From NCBI GenBank assembly GCA_900547685.1, contig URHS01000057.1:1-13668 (forward strand): DNA of 13,668 nucleotides, written 5' to 3'. The notes below the pieces were generated by a model. The model worked only from the letters and a program-made list of their open reading frames with translations. It was not told the origin of the DNA and made no database searches. Of the stretch, positions 1-8,024 are shown one piece after another. The stretch's first letter is position 1; each line of letters starts with the position of its first letter. Made by a program: the position numbers and the translations under genes. Source of the stretch: an uncultured Blautia sp. GTDB taxonomy: Bacteria; Bacillota; Clostridia; Lachnospirales; Lachnospiraceae.

Positions 1-1222
1 CAAGACGGTTTGTAATGTTGGACTCTGTCTGTCCGTCACCACCGATGTATTCAACATCAAGGTTCAAAAGATCATCATATTTTTCAAGAAGTGGCTGGTA
101 TGTAGAGCTTAAGAAGTTATCAGAAGCGTTGTAAATATTCAGCCATACTTTTTTCTTAGGAGCTTTGCTTTCATCTAACTGTTTGGATACAGGCTCAAAT
201 GTCTTAGTAGAGTCTGTGAATTCCTGATAGTTATCTGCTGTTACAGCTACGTTTAATGCGTAGTAAGAACGTTCATCTGCTTTGTATACATATTCTTTAT
301 CACTCAGAACGTTTCCTGCTTCATCAGCTGTACCAATACCTGTATCAATATCAACACCGTCTAAAGAGTTACGAAGAACACGAAGTGTTAAGTAAGCCTG
401 TACGTCTGCGTGCTGACTGATTGTTCCGCCGTATCCTTCTGCGATAGCTGCTACTGCATCACTGTTAGCATCGTATCCGAAAGTAGGAACTTTGTTTTCT
501 TTTGACCATGCATTGAACATAGACATTCCCATACCATCGTTGTTAGAAACAACAACATCAATCTGATCACCAAAGGAAGAAGACCATGTTCCGATTGCAT
601 TACCTGCTGTAGCTGCATCCCATGTAGCACCTGCAGAGTTTTTCATTTCCTGAGAACCTAACTCACGAACTACGAATGTTTTTCCGCCTGCTTCTAAGGA
701 ACCATCCTGAACTGCACCCTGTTTTCCATCTACGTTTGTTCCAACTGGTTCACTGTTGATAGCGCCGTCTTTTTCTACACCTGTTCCAAGAGCTTTACGA
801 ACACCTCTTGTACGTGCGATGGAGTCATTATGTCCGATATCACCGATTGCTAAAACGTATCCGATTACGCCGTCGCCGTTACGGTCAATAGTATCTGCAT
901 TTTTTTCGATGTATTCTTTAACCATCTGGCCCTGAAGTTCAGCACCCTGATTTGCATCGAATCCTACATAATATGTATCTTTGTTGAAGTTAAGAGCATT
1001 TGTATCCAACTCACCAGTAGAACTGTTAGATGGCTGACGGTTGAACCATACTAAAGGTTTATCTTTGTTTGCAACTTCAGAAGCTTCTGTTTTTCCACCT
1101 TCTTCTGTTTTTCCTGTTTCCTCTGTTTTGTTACCTTCTTCTTTTGCAGGTTCAGAACCACATGCAACAGCAGAAAGTCCTAATACTGCTGTCATTGCTA
1201 ATACTGCTAATTTTCTTTTCAT
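1..1222 (-). CDS. mglB: Galactose/glucose ABC transporter substrate-binding lipoprotein (partial, C-terminus off left edge)
   Basis: Extracellular sugar-binding lipoprotein expected to deliver galactose or glucose to an Mgl-type ABC importer; the partner permease and ATPase are not in the window. The first 407 codons are present. Residues 1-20 form a lipoprotein signal peptide ending in SAVAC, with lipidated Cys21. A low-complexity linker rich in Lys, Thr, Glu and Gly follows (about 25-50). The periplasmic-binding fold then shows FDANQGAELQGQ (about 88-99) and an EF-hand-like calcium loop, DRNGDG (about 113-118), the hallmark of galactose/glucose-binding proteins. SNNDGMGMSM (about 226-235) and GYDANSD (about 249-255) are ligand-side motifs of the same family. 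A ribosome binding site (AAGGGAG) lies nine bases before the ATG. The usual family length is about 330-420 residues, so only a short tail is missing. Family assignment is confident; sugar specificity is inferred. Confidence 0.93.
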   Translation of the reverse strand, partial: MKRKLAVLAMTAVLGLSAVACGSEPAKEEGNKTEETGKTEEGGKTEASEVANKDKPLVWFNRQPSNSSTGELDTNALNFNKDTYYVGFDANQGAELQGQMVKEYIEKNADTIDRNGDGVIGYVLAIGDIGHNDSIARTRGVRKALGTGVEKDGAINSEPVGTNVDGKQGAVQDGSLEAGGKTFVVRELGSQEMKNSAGATWDAATAGNAIGTWSSSFGDQIDVVVSNNDGMGMSMFNAWSKENKVPTFGYDANSDAVAAIAEGYGGTISQHADVQAYLTLRVLRNSLDGVDIDTGIGTADEAGNVLSDKEYVYKADERSYYALNVAVTADNYQEFTDSTKTFEPVSKQLDESKAPKKKVWLNIYNASDNFLSSTYQPLLEKYDDLLNLDVEYIGGDGQTESNITNRL

Positions 1223-1269
1223 TGAATTTTTCTCCCTTCATCGCACCATTTTCGTCCGTGCTTTTTATT

Positions 1270-1307
1270 GATATTGACACTATACACAATATCTCCAAAA
1301 GAAAACA
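1270..1307 (-). promoter_or_regulatory. Candidate promoter and operator palindrome upstream of mglB-like gene
   Basis: A perfect inverted repeat, GATATTG-N10-CAATATC, occupies 1270-1293, about 48 bases upstream of the sugar-binding protein start. On the minus strand it encloses TATAGT (1279-1284), a good -10 hexamer. The matching -35 position (1302-1307) reads TGTTTT, a poor match to TTGACA, so the promoter would need an activator or lies elsewhere. The placement suits a transcription-factor site that controls sugar uptake. No catabolite-repression (cre) consensus was recognised. The rest of the 231-base gap (1294-1453) is A/T-rich and holds no convincing terminator for the upstream glycosidase gene. 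Confidence 0.4.
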
Positions 1308-1453
1308 TAGAATTTTTTTTGTTTTTCATTGAAATTTTTAAGATTCCCTTAGTCATATCGCATAATATTCCGGTTTCTTATGTCAAAATATGTACATTTT
1401 AGCAATTCAGCATCTCAATAATAGCATTTATGCACATTAAATCTATCAATTTT

Positions 1454-3589
1454 CTAAAAATGCAGGGCAATTTTATCATTTTCCAATTCTAAAACAATTT
1501 CCAATGGTTTTTTTCCTGTAAGTTTTACGCTTCTTTCATCCGGCTGTGAAACTCCTGCAAACAATTTAAATTTTCTGCTATCGATAAAGCGCTGTCCCTG
1601 CTCGTCCACCACAGTCATAGCCTGATTGGATATTGTAAACAAAATCTCTTTTTTCTCCTTCGATTTCAGGGAAACTCTTTGAAAGCCACACAAACTATAA
1701 TTACGCACAGCAAGTGGCGATTCTAAATCCTTTATATAAATCTGAATAACTTCTTCTGTCTGGATATCTCCTTTATTTTCTGCCCAAACCCTAATCTTGA
1801 TTTCTGAATCTATAGACACCTGATTTAACAATTCTAAATTTGTCACTTCGACATCACTGTATGTCAATCCATAGCCAAAGGGATATAATGCCTCTTTTTC
1901 TATATACCGATATGTTCTGTTTTTCATAGAATAATCTGTAAATTCCGGCATTCCCTCTAAATCTCTGTAAAAAGTAACAGGTAGTTTTCCTGAAGGAGAT
2001 ACCTTTCCAAACAACAAATCAGCAACAGCCTTTCCACCTCTTGCTCCCGGATACCATGCCTGAAGCACCGCAGCACAATGTTCCTGAGCATAGTTTAAAT
2101 CAACGGCACTTCCTGCCATGAGCACTATAATCACAGGTTTTCCGGTTTCTGTCACCTTTTCTATAAGCTCTTCCTGTACCTTAGGCAAATGTAAATCCTG
2201 TTTATCGCCCGATGCGCTGCTGTTTCCCGTATCTCCTGCCTCTCCTTCCAACGTTTCATCAAGCCCCACACACAAAATGACCACATCACTATGCTCTGCC
2301 GTAATAACAGCCTCTGAAAAGCCATCCTGTTTTTCCGTTACATCCTCATACAAATGAGAACCTTCTGCATAGAAAATCCGAATATCCTCTCCTGCTTCAT
2401 CCTGTATTCCTTCCAGAACAGTAACATATCGTGAAGATGTTCCATGATAATTTCCGATTAAAGCAATTCGACTGTTAGCATTAGGCCCAATCACACCAAT
2501 AGTCTTAATTTTTTCTTTCTTAAGAGGCAGAATCCCATTATTCTTTAACAGTACACACCCTTTTCGTGCCATTTCTACTGCCTGCTCCCTATGTTCTTTA
2601 CATTCTACTGCCTCATAAGGAATCTTGTCGTACTCGCTGCCATCAAACAGTCCAAGTAAATATCTGGTCGCAAGAACACGAATTGCTGCTGTTTCAATTT
2701 CTTCCTCTGTGATCAATCCCTCTTCCAACGCACTTAAAAGATGTAAATACGTCACTCCGCAATTCAAATCACAGCCTGCCTTTAATGCCATTGCTGCAGA
2801 TTCCTTTGCGTTTTTTGTGATTCCATGAGATTGATGAAAATCCTGAATAGCCCAGCAATCAGAAACAAAATGGCCGTCAAATCCCCACTTATCCCTCAGG
2901 ACTTCTTTCATTAAATAATTGTGTCCGCAACATGGCTCACCATTTGTGCGGTTATATGCACCCATGACAACTTCCACATCTGCTTCTTCTACCAACGCTT
3001 CAAAAGCCGGCAGATATGTCTCCCACAAATCCTTTTTTGAACACTCTGCATTAAATTCATGGCGAAGAGCTTCCGGTCCGCTGTGTACTGCAAAGTGCTT
3101 TGCACATGCCGCTGCTTTCATAACCGGTCCCTCCCCCTGCAATCCCTCTACGAATTTCACTCCCATACGCGAAGTCAGATAAGGATCCTCACCGTAGGTT
3201 TCATGTCCTCTGCCCCATCTCGGGTCTCGAAAAATATTTATATTAGGAGACCAAAAAGTAAGTCCTTTGTAAATGCTTCTGTCCCCATGACTGCTATATT
3301 CATTATATTTTGCCCTTCCTTCTGTAGCTATGATATCTCCAACTTTTTTCATTCCTTCTTCATCAAAAGTTGCTGCCATACCAATTGCCTGGGGAAACAT
3401 AGTTGCTGTTCCCGCTCTTGCCACACCATGAAGCGCCTCATTCCAGTAATTATATGCCGGTACTCCCAGTCTTTTAACCGGAGCTGCATCATATTTTAAT
3501 TGGGCTGCTTTTTCTATTGTTGTCATTTGACTTACTAATGCCTTTGCTTTCTCCCGGGCCTTCTGTCTTTCTGCTTTATAATTTTTCAT
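1454..3589 (-). CDS. Family 3 glycoside hydrolase, beta-xylosidase/beta-glucosidase type
   Basis: Retaining exo-acting glycosidase, 711 residues, expected to remove terminal beta-linked sugars from oligosaccharides. There is no signal peptide, so it should act in the cytoplasm on imported material. The GH3 N-terminal barrel includes SPNINIFRDPRWGRGHETYG (about 114-133), the AKHFAVHSGPE segment (163-173) and the nucleophile motif FVSDCW with Asp244. The SDC form and GAYNRTNGEPCC (about 210-221) resemble the xylosidase/arabinofuranosidase branch more than classical SDW beta-glucosidases. The second domain has GLDETLEGEAGD, where Glu448 or Glu450 is the likely acid/base. A fibronectin-III-like domain closes the protein (about 590-700). 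An upstream in-frame GTG at 3601 lies inside the ribosome binding site GTGGAGG, so the ATG at 3589 is the real start. Substrate is inferred from motifs only. Confidence 0.93.
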   Translation of the reverse strand: MKNYKAERQKAREKAKALVSQMTTIEKAAQLKYDAAPVKRLGVPAYNYWNEALHGVARAGTATMFPQAIGMAATFDEEGMKKVGDIIATEGRAKYNEYSSHGDRSIYKGLTFWSPNINIFRDPRWGRGHETYGEDPYLTSRMGVKFVEGLQGEGPVMKAAACAKHFAVHSGPEALRHEFNAECSKKDLWETYLPAFEALVEEADVEVVMGAYNRTNGEPCCGHNYLMKEVLRDKWGFDGHFVSDCWAIQDFHQSHGITKNAKESAAMALKAGCDLNCGVTYLHLLSALEEGLITEEEIETAAIRVLATRYLLGLFDGSEYDKIPYEAVECKEHREQAVEMARKGCVLLKNNGILPLKKEKIKTIGVIGPNANSRIALIGNYHGTSSRYVTVLEGIQDEAGEDIRIFYAEGSHLYEDVTEKQDGFSEAVITAEHSDVVILCVGLDETLEGEAGDTGNSSASGDKQDLHLPKVQEELIEKVTETGKPVIIVLMAGSAVDLNYAQEHCAAVLQAWYPGARGGKAVADLLFGKVSPSGKLPVTFYRDLEGMPEFTDYSMKNRTYRYIEKEALYPFGYGLTYSDVEVTNLELLNQVSIDSEIKIRVWAENKGDIQTEEVIQIYIKDLESPLAVRNYSLCGFQRVSLKSKEKKEILFTISNQAMTVVDEQGQRFIDSRKFKLFAGVSQPDERSVKLTGKKPLEIVLELENDKIALHF

Positions 3590-3608
3590 AGGTACCTCCA
3601 CTTTTATT

Positions 3609-3629
3609 CATAGGACACAATTTCCTATG
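3609..3629 (-). promoter_or_regulatory. Inverted repeat just upstream of GH3 gene, possible operator
   Basis: A perfect seven-base inverted repeat, CATAGGA-N7-TCCTATG, ends 20 bases before the glycosidase start codon and just before its ribosome binding site. The position fits a repressor site overlapping transcription or translation initiation. I could not identify a convincing -35/-10 pair next to it, so the role is uncertain. Confidence 0.35.
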
Positions 3630-3637
3630 TAATAAAA

Positions 3638-3703
3638 AATGAAGTTGTCACATAAAGCTGCATCAGAAATATTTTAATATGCACTTAATGTAACAACTCC
3701 ATT
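3638..3703 (-). terminator. Large imperfect hairpin after the beta-CASP gene, possible terminator
   Basis: Two 20-base arms (3638-3657 and 3684-3703) pair almost fully on the minus-strand transcript, with two G-U wobbles and one mismatch. The loop is 26 bases and contains a further TGCAT/ATGCA pairing. The hairpin begins about ten bases after the beta-CASP stop codon and is followed on the minus strand by ATTTTTTATT, as expected of an intrinsic terminator. The large loop and low GC content are unusual, so it may instead be an operator or an RNA element in the leader of the GH3 gene. Confidence 0.5.
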
Positions 3704-3712
3704 TTCTAAAAT

Positions 3713-5320
3713 CTATCTATCCCATTTATCACATAGGGAATTAATCTGGTCTGCAAATCTAGCCAAATCTTTATTTGTACCGCCCTCATTATGACGGATT
3801 ACTGTCATTAACCTCTGTCCGGCTGCAAGTAACCTTGCAAATACACCGGCTGCCTTTCTGCTCTTAGCTTTCTGTTCTACACGTTTAATAACAATGCCAA
3901 CAGTTTCTCTGGTTATTTCATTTGTTACCAGGTCAACTTCTGTTCCGCTGTAAGGTGCCATCGCCTGATAACCTAATTCATCCTCTAATCTCTTGGCAAA
4001 TAAATCACAAACCTGATCATCTCCATGCGCCACGAAAACACGCTTTGGTTTTTCTTTAAAGGAGGATGCCCACTTCATAAGTCCTGCATTATCTGCGTGT
4101 CCGCTAATACCGGGGAGTCTTACAATATCTGCATTTACATGAATTTCTTCTCCAAAAATATGAACATCTTTTGCTCCTTCTACTAAAGAGCGTCCTAACG
4201 TTCCCACTGCCTGATATCCTACAAACAGAATAGTCGAATCACTTCTCCAAAGATTATGTTTTAAGTGGTGCTTAATACGTCCTGCATCGCACATACCGCT
4301 GGCAGATAGAATTACCTTTGGTGTTTCATTGAAATTGATTGCTCTTGACTCATCACTGGTAATAGACAGCTTCAATCCCGAAAAGGCAATAGGGTTTATT
4401 CCTTTATTGATTAATTCCATTGCTTCTTCATCATAACATTCACTGTAATGTTCTTTAAAAATACTGGTCGCCTGCACTGCAAGAGGACTATCCACATATA
4501 CCTCAAATCCTGGAAATTCCGGCAGCATATTATCTTCTTTAATTTTTCTAAGGAAATAAAGCATTTCCTGCGTTCTTCCTACTGCAAAAGAAGGAATTAC
4601 TACATTTCCACCCCGTTTAAAAGTTTTCCTTAAAATATCCACAAGTTCTGTCACGTAATCCGGCTTTTCTCCGTGGCTTCTATCTCCATAAGTGGACTCC
4701 ATAACCACATAATCTGCACTATCCAGATATTCCGGATCTTTAATCAATGGCTGTTCCGTATTTCCAATATCTCCTGAAAATACGATTTTTCTCTCTTCGC
4801 CATCTTCTGTAATCCACAGTTCAATACTGGCAGATCCCAGTAAATGTCCTGCGTCTACAAAACGCACTTTAATACCTTCTGCAATCTGTATTACCTGATT
4901 ATAATTACACTCTACAAACTGCTGAATAACCCCTAACGCATCTTCCATGGTATAGGCAGGCACAAATTCCATCTGTCCGTTTCTCTTTGCTTTACGATTT
5001 CTCCATTCTGCCTCAAACATCTGAATATGTGCACTGTCACGAAGCATAATATCACATAAATCACAAGTTGCCGCAGTTGCATAAATCGGACCACGAAATC
5101 CTCTGGCATGTATCAAAGGAAAATTACCGGAATGGTCGATATGTGCATGTGTCAGCAATGCAAAATCCAGTTCTGACGCAGCCACCGGAATATCCTGATT
5201 TTCATACTGGTCGGGCCCCTGTTCCATACCACAATCCACAATAAATTTCTTGCCTGCTGCTTCTAAGAAGTAACAACTTCCAGTAACCTCATGAGCAGCC
5301 CCTATAAAAGTCAGTTTCAT
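3713..5320 (-). CDS. MBL-fold metallo-hydrolase with beta-CASP domain, ribonuclease-like
   Basis: Cytoplasmic two-zinc hydrolase of the metallo-beta-lactamase/beta-CASP class, whose bacterial members process or degrade RNA; 535 residues. Metal ligands are visible: Asp29 in FIVDCG, the HAHIDH motif (His58, His60, Asp62, His63), His159 in DAGHLLGSA and Asp184 in FSGDIGN. The beta-CASP insert follows, with VMESTYGDR (about 206-214), IPSFAVGRTQE (about 242-252) and LSASGMCDAGRIKHHL (about 338-353). The C-terminal RMMBL part carries SGHAD (His408) and AHGDD (His432). A basic tail of about 60 residues (about 475-535) extends beyond the core. The ATG is preceded by an AAAGGGGG ribosome binding site. 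It resembles the CPSF/Ysh1-like single-chain class rather than RNase J. The RNA target is unknown. Confidence 0.92.
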   Translation of the reverse strand: MKLTFIGAAHEVTGSCYFLEAAGKKFIVDCGMEQGPDQYENQDIPVAASELDFALLTHAHIDHSGNFPLIHARGFRGPIYATAATCDLCDIMLRDSAHIQMFEAEWRNRKAKRNGQMEFVPAYTMEDALGVIQQFVECNYNQVIQIAEGIKVRFVDAGHLLGSASIELWITEDGEERKIVFSGDIGNTEQPLIKDPEYLDSADYVVMESTYGDRSHGEKPDYVTELVDILRKTFKRGGNVVIPSFAVGRTQEMLYFLRKIKEDNMLPEFPGFEVYVDSPLAVQATSIFKEHYSECYDEEAMELINKGINPIAFSGLKLSITSDESRAINFNETPKVILSASGMCDAGRIKHHLKHNLWRSDSTILFVGYQAVGTLGRSLVEGAKDVHIFGEEIHVNADIVRLPGISGHADNAGLMKWASSFKEKPKRVFVAHGDDQVCDLFAKRLEDELGYQAMAPYSGTEVDLVTNEITRETVGIVIKRVEQKAKSRKAAGVFARLLAAGQRLMTVIRHNEGGTNKDLARFADQINSLCDKWDR

Positions 5321-5362
5321 AGAAAAACCCCCTTTTGTGGTAAAATGAATGTTGATATACTC

Positions 5363-5392
5363 ATTATACCCCAGTAAAGAGGGTTTTGACAG
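5363..5392 (-). promoter_or_regulatory. Promoter of the beta-CASP gene
   Basis: On the minus strand a perfect -10 hexamer TATAAT (5363-5368) lies 18 bases downstream of CTGTCA (5387-5392), a four-of-six match to the -35 consensus. The transcript would start about 35 bases before the ATG at 5320, leaving a short leader with the ribosome binding site. The remainder of the gap (5393-5432) is A/T-rich and shows no clear terminator for the secreted-protein gene upstream. Confidence 0.6.
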
Positions 5393-5432
5393 GACTTTAT
5401 ATTTTTTTTAGGAAATTTAATAAATTGTGTAA

Positions 5433-5927
5433 TTACTCTACAAGAATACCATCTGTAATAGGTGTTTTACTTTCAGTGACACTTCCGTCTTGGGCTACAC
5501 AAGCTGCCTTTACTCGATAATAATATCCTCTTGTCACTTGTACATTATAACTCTTTGTCAATAATGCTGTATTATAGGCTGTATCTGAAAAAGTTCTGAT
5601 GTTATACCAGTTTCCATCAGAATATCTCTGCAAGGTTAATTTTAAAATCATCTTATCACAAGTCACTCTTCCATACACAGCCCCATAAACGTTAACACTA
5701 CCATTTCCATTATCTGTAACTTTCGCAGTTCCTTGATTGAGAATATTCCCTCTTGCATTATTATATAAACTCACTTCTGAACACTTTTCATTAATAAGCT
5801 CAAATTTGTCATTTACATCTTCATTTAAATCGTTTCCATTTGCAAAAACTGTTACGTTTAATGTCAAAACCAAGACTATTGTTAATATATTTCTTAATAA
5901 GATCTTACTATTTTTTAAAACTTTCAT
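5433..5927 (-). CDS. Small secreted protein of unknown function (DUF6147-like)
   Basis: A 164-residue protein with a classical Sec signal peptide: basic start (MKVLKNSK), hydrophobic core (about 14-27) and a likely cleavage after VFA near residue 29. The mature part has an acidic stretch (about 30-50). The rest is rich in Thr, Tyr, Asn and Val in alternating patterns, such as VNVYGAVYGRV and YYYRVKAACVAQ, which suggest a single beta-sandwich-like domain. Two cysteines occur in the domain (CDK and ACV), possibly paired. It lies 19 bases after the DUF4367 gene, with its own AGAAGGAG ribosome binding site, so the two are probably co-transcribed. The resemblance to DUF6147 is from memory and only moderate. 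A role as a cell-surface or exported target of the neighbouring sigma/anti-sigma system is inferred. Confidence 0.75.
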   Translation of the reverse strand: MKVLKNSKILLRNILTIVLVLTLNVTVFANGNDLNEDVNDKFELINEKCSEVSLYNNARGNILNQGTAKVTDNGNGSVNVYGAVYGRVTCDKMILKLTLQRYSDGNWYNIRTFSDTAYNTALLTKSYNVQVTRGYYYRVKAACVAQDGSVTESKTPITDGILVE

Positions 5928-5946
5928 TTTTTTCTCCTTCTTATAG

Positions 5947-6864
5947 CTAATATATAAGATTTTTAGCTATATTTTCCATTTCCTTTTCTTCTATTTCTCC
6001 AAAAAACTCATAATACGTATTTTTATACTCCCATTTTAAAGTATACATAGGCATCTTATCTTCTTTTTCCTCTATTTTCCACAATGTAATCTTTAATTCT
6101 GGTATAAAATCATTTTGAAAAGTACCTATCAAAATCCCACTATCATTTTGATTTAAAACAGAGGCTTTATTTTCATTTAAAAATACCGTTAAAAATATTG
6201 CCTGCTCACCATAAGAATACTGTAAAATCCCAGCTCCTGCCTCTTCATCTAAGCTATACGTTTGATATTCCAATTTATCCGGCGTATAAAAAAATTCCGG
6301 CATTTTAATTCCTAATGTATTCTCAATTTGCTCGTATGCATAGCTCTCTGTCCTGTCACTTTCTACTACTTCATTGTTATTCACTTTTGTATTCACATCA
6401 TTTCCAAACAGCTCATTCATTTCTCTCATGATATACGCTCTGTTTGCCTCACTGGTCATAGAAATGCCGAACACACCGATTAGGACTGCTGCCGCAACAG
6501 AAGCCCAACGTGCCACTCTTTTTCTCCCTGTATTTCCTCGTTTAACATTGCTTTTGTTTATATGCCACTTTACATTTTTTAATTCTTTTATGTTACTTGT
6601 GTGTTTTTCTCTATCATCTGCATTTATCACATGATTGTTTGTGTTTTCAATTGACTCACGTCTTCTAATTTCGGCCATCAATTTTTGAAAGCCATCTTCT
6701 GTAGGCTCAAATTCCAAAGATTTTGAAATTTCCTCCGCCTCTTTTTCGATTTCTTCCGCCTCTTTCAAAAATTCTTCCAAAATTTTCTGATTTAATTCTT
6801 TGTCATTCAAATTTTCAGTAAAAAAGGTTTCACATTTTTTCTCATTTTCTTCTGATTTCCCCAT
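5947..6864 (-). CDS. Membrane-anchored DUF4367 protein, probable anti-sigma factor
   Basis: A 305-residue single-pass membrane protein. The cytoplasmic N-terminus (1-118) begins with a charged helix rich in Glu and Lys (about 20-50, coiled-coil-like). One transmembrane helix follows (about 119-135, WASVAAAVLIGVFGISM), preceded by a basic patch (GRKRVAR) that places the N-terminus inside. The extracytoplasmic region ends in a DUF4367-type domain (about 190-300), with LGIKMPEFFYTPDKLEY and the terminal NTYYEFFGEIEEKEMENIAKNL. In Lachnospiraceae such proteins often follow ECF-like sigma genes and are thought to restrain them. Here the nearest sigma gene (8019-8579) is on the same strand but separated by murG. 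The start is supported by TAGGAG four bases upstream, a short spacing. The anti-sigma role is inferred from architecture and context. Confidence 0.8.
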   Translation of the reverse strand: MGKSEENEKKCETFFTENLNDKELNQKILEEFLKEAEEIEKEAEEISKSLEFEPTEDGFQKLMAEIRRRESIENTNNHVINADDREKHTSNIKELKNVKWHINKSNVKRGNTGRKRVARWASVAAAVLIGVFGISMTSEANRAYIMREMNELFGNDVNTKVNNNEVVESDRTESYAYEQIENTLGIKMPEFFYTPDKLEYQTYSLDEEAGAGILQYSYGEQAIFLTVFLNENKASVLNQNDSGILIGTFQNDFIPELKITLWKIEEKEDKMPMYTLKWEYKNTYYEFFGEIEEKEMENIAKNLIY

Positions 6865-6881
6865 GAAACTCCTATCTTTCC

Positions 6882-6910
6882 TTGACTTTTTTTCATAACT
6901 GTATCATATT
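6882..6910 (+). promoter_or_regulatory. Promoter of murG
   Basis: TTGACT (6882-6887, five of six to the -35 consensus) and CATATT (6905-6910, four of six to the -10) are separated by 17 bases. Transcription would begin near 6917, giving a leader of about 34 bases that ends in AGGAGG. The site lies in the 86-base divergent gap shared with the DUF4367 gene. An imperfect inverted repeat, TAACTGTA-N11-TATAGTTA (6896-6922), overlaps the -10 and could be a regulatory site for either gene. Confidence 0.55.
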
Positions 6911-6950
6911 ATCTTATAGTTACTATTTTGAACTAATCAGGAGGAACACC

Positions 6951-8024
6951 ATGAAACATATCGTACTTACCGGCGGTGGAACTGCCGGACACGTTACCCC
7001 AAATATAGCTATGATTCCACGTTTAAAAGAACTGGGATACAAAATTTCTTATATCGGCTCTTACGAAGGTATGGAAAGAAAGCTCATTGAAGATCTTAAC
7101 ATTCCTTACTATGGAATTTCTTCCGGTAAATTACGCCGTTACTTTGATGTCAAAAATTTTACTGATCCGTTCAGAGTTATAAAAGGTTTCTTTGAAGCTA
7201 AAAAATTAATGAAGCAACTAAAACCTGATGTTGTATTTTCTAAAGGCGGTTTCGTCACTGTGCCTGTTGTAATTGCAGCAAGTAAAAAACATATACCTAC
7301 CTTTATCCATGAATCTGACATGACACCGGGACTTGCAAACAAAATATCCATTCCTTTTGCAACAAAAGTTTGCTGCAACTTTCCTGAAACAGTTTCCCAT
7401 CTTCCGGAGGACAAGGCTGTTCTTACAGGTACACCGATACGTCAAGAATTACTGGAAGGCAACCCGGAAAAAGCTCTGGAGTTCACAGGTCTTTCCAAAG
7501 ATAAACCCGTTATCCTCATTATTGGCGGAAGTCTGGGTGCTGCTGCTGTCAATGACGCAGTCAGAAAAATCCTGCCTGAATTATTAAAAGATTTTCAGGT
7601 AATCCACCTCTGCGGAAAAGATAAAATCGATGAAACTTTAACTGGCGTTAAGGGATATGTACAATATGAATATATTAAACAAGAACTCGCTGACTTATTT
7701 GCCTTAGCTGATCTTGTTATCTCCCGTGCAGGCGCAAATGCAATTTGTGAACTCAGTGCTTTAAACAAGCCTAACCTCTTAATTCCACTTTCTGCACGCG
7801 CAAGCCGTGGAGACCAGATTTTAAATGCCCGTTCCTTTGAACAGCTTGGTTATAGTAAGGTTCTGGAAGAAGAAGAACTTACTAATGACGTATTATTAAG
7901 CGCTGTCCGTGATTTGTATGAAAACCGGGAAGCTTATATTACAGCTATGTCTTCCAGTAAGCATAAGGACTCTATTCAACAAATTGTCCAACTCTTTGAA
8001 GACGCAGTAAACAAGACTTTATAA
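6951..8024 (+). CDS. murG: UDP-GlcNAc--undecaprenyl-PP-MurNAc-pentapeptide GlcNAc transferase (MurG)
   Basis: Membrane-associated GT-B glycosyltransferase that converts lipid I to lipid II, the last intracellular step of peptidoglycan precursor synthesis; 357 residues. N-domain motifs are GGGTAGHVTPN (8-18), FSKGGFVTVPVVIAA (96-110) and HESDMTPGLANK (120-131). C-domain motifs are IIGGSLGA (190-197), RAGANAICE (259-267) and ASRGDQILNA (284-293), which contact the UDP-sugar. HESD and GGSLGA replace the HEQN and GGSQGA forms of E. coli; this matches a MurG branch known from the Bacillus cereus group and clostridia. AGGAGG six bases before the ATG at 6951 fixes the start; an in-frame ATG at 6882 overlaps the promoter. 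It is monocistronic and away from division-cell-wall genes, so a second murG elsewhere in the genome is possible. Confidence 0.95.
   Translation: MKHIVLTGGGTAGHVTPNIAMIPRLKELGYKISYIGSYEGMERKLIEDLNIPYYGISSGKLRRYFDVKNFTDPFRVIKGFFEAKKLMKQLKPDVVFSKGGFVTVPVVIAASKKHIPTFIHESDMTPGLANKISIPFATKVCCNFPETVSHLPEDKAVLTGTPIRQELLEGNPEKALEFTGLSKDKPVILIIGGSLGAAAVNDAVRKILPELLKDFQVIHLCGKDKIDETLTGVKGYVQYEYIKQELADLFALADLVISRAGANAICELSALNKPNLLIPLSARASRGDQILNARSFEQLGYSKVLEEEELTNDVLLSAVRDLYENREAYITAMSSSKHKDSIQQIVQLFEDAVNKTL

Noticed and set aside
1041..1332. Two overlapping plus-strand open frames covering the mglB start
   Set aside because: They are antisense to the lipoprotein signal peptide and promoter, and their translations are low-complexity Phe/Leu/Ser runs.
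3059..3499. 146-codon open frame on the plus strand inside the GH3 gene
   Set aside because: It is antisense to a confident GH3 coding region, lacks a good ribosome binding site, and its translation is Cys/Ser-rich with no domain-like pattern.
6882..6950. Longer N-terminus for MurG from the ATG at 6882
   Set aside because: The extra 23 codons overlap the candidate promoter, have no ribosome binding site, and precede the family-typical start MKHIVLTGGGTAGH that has AGGAGG.
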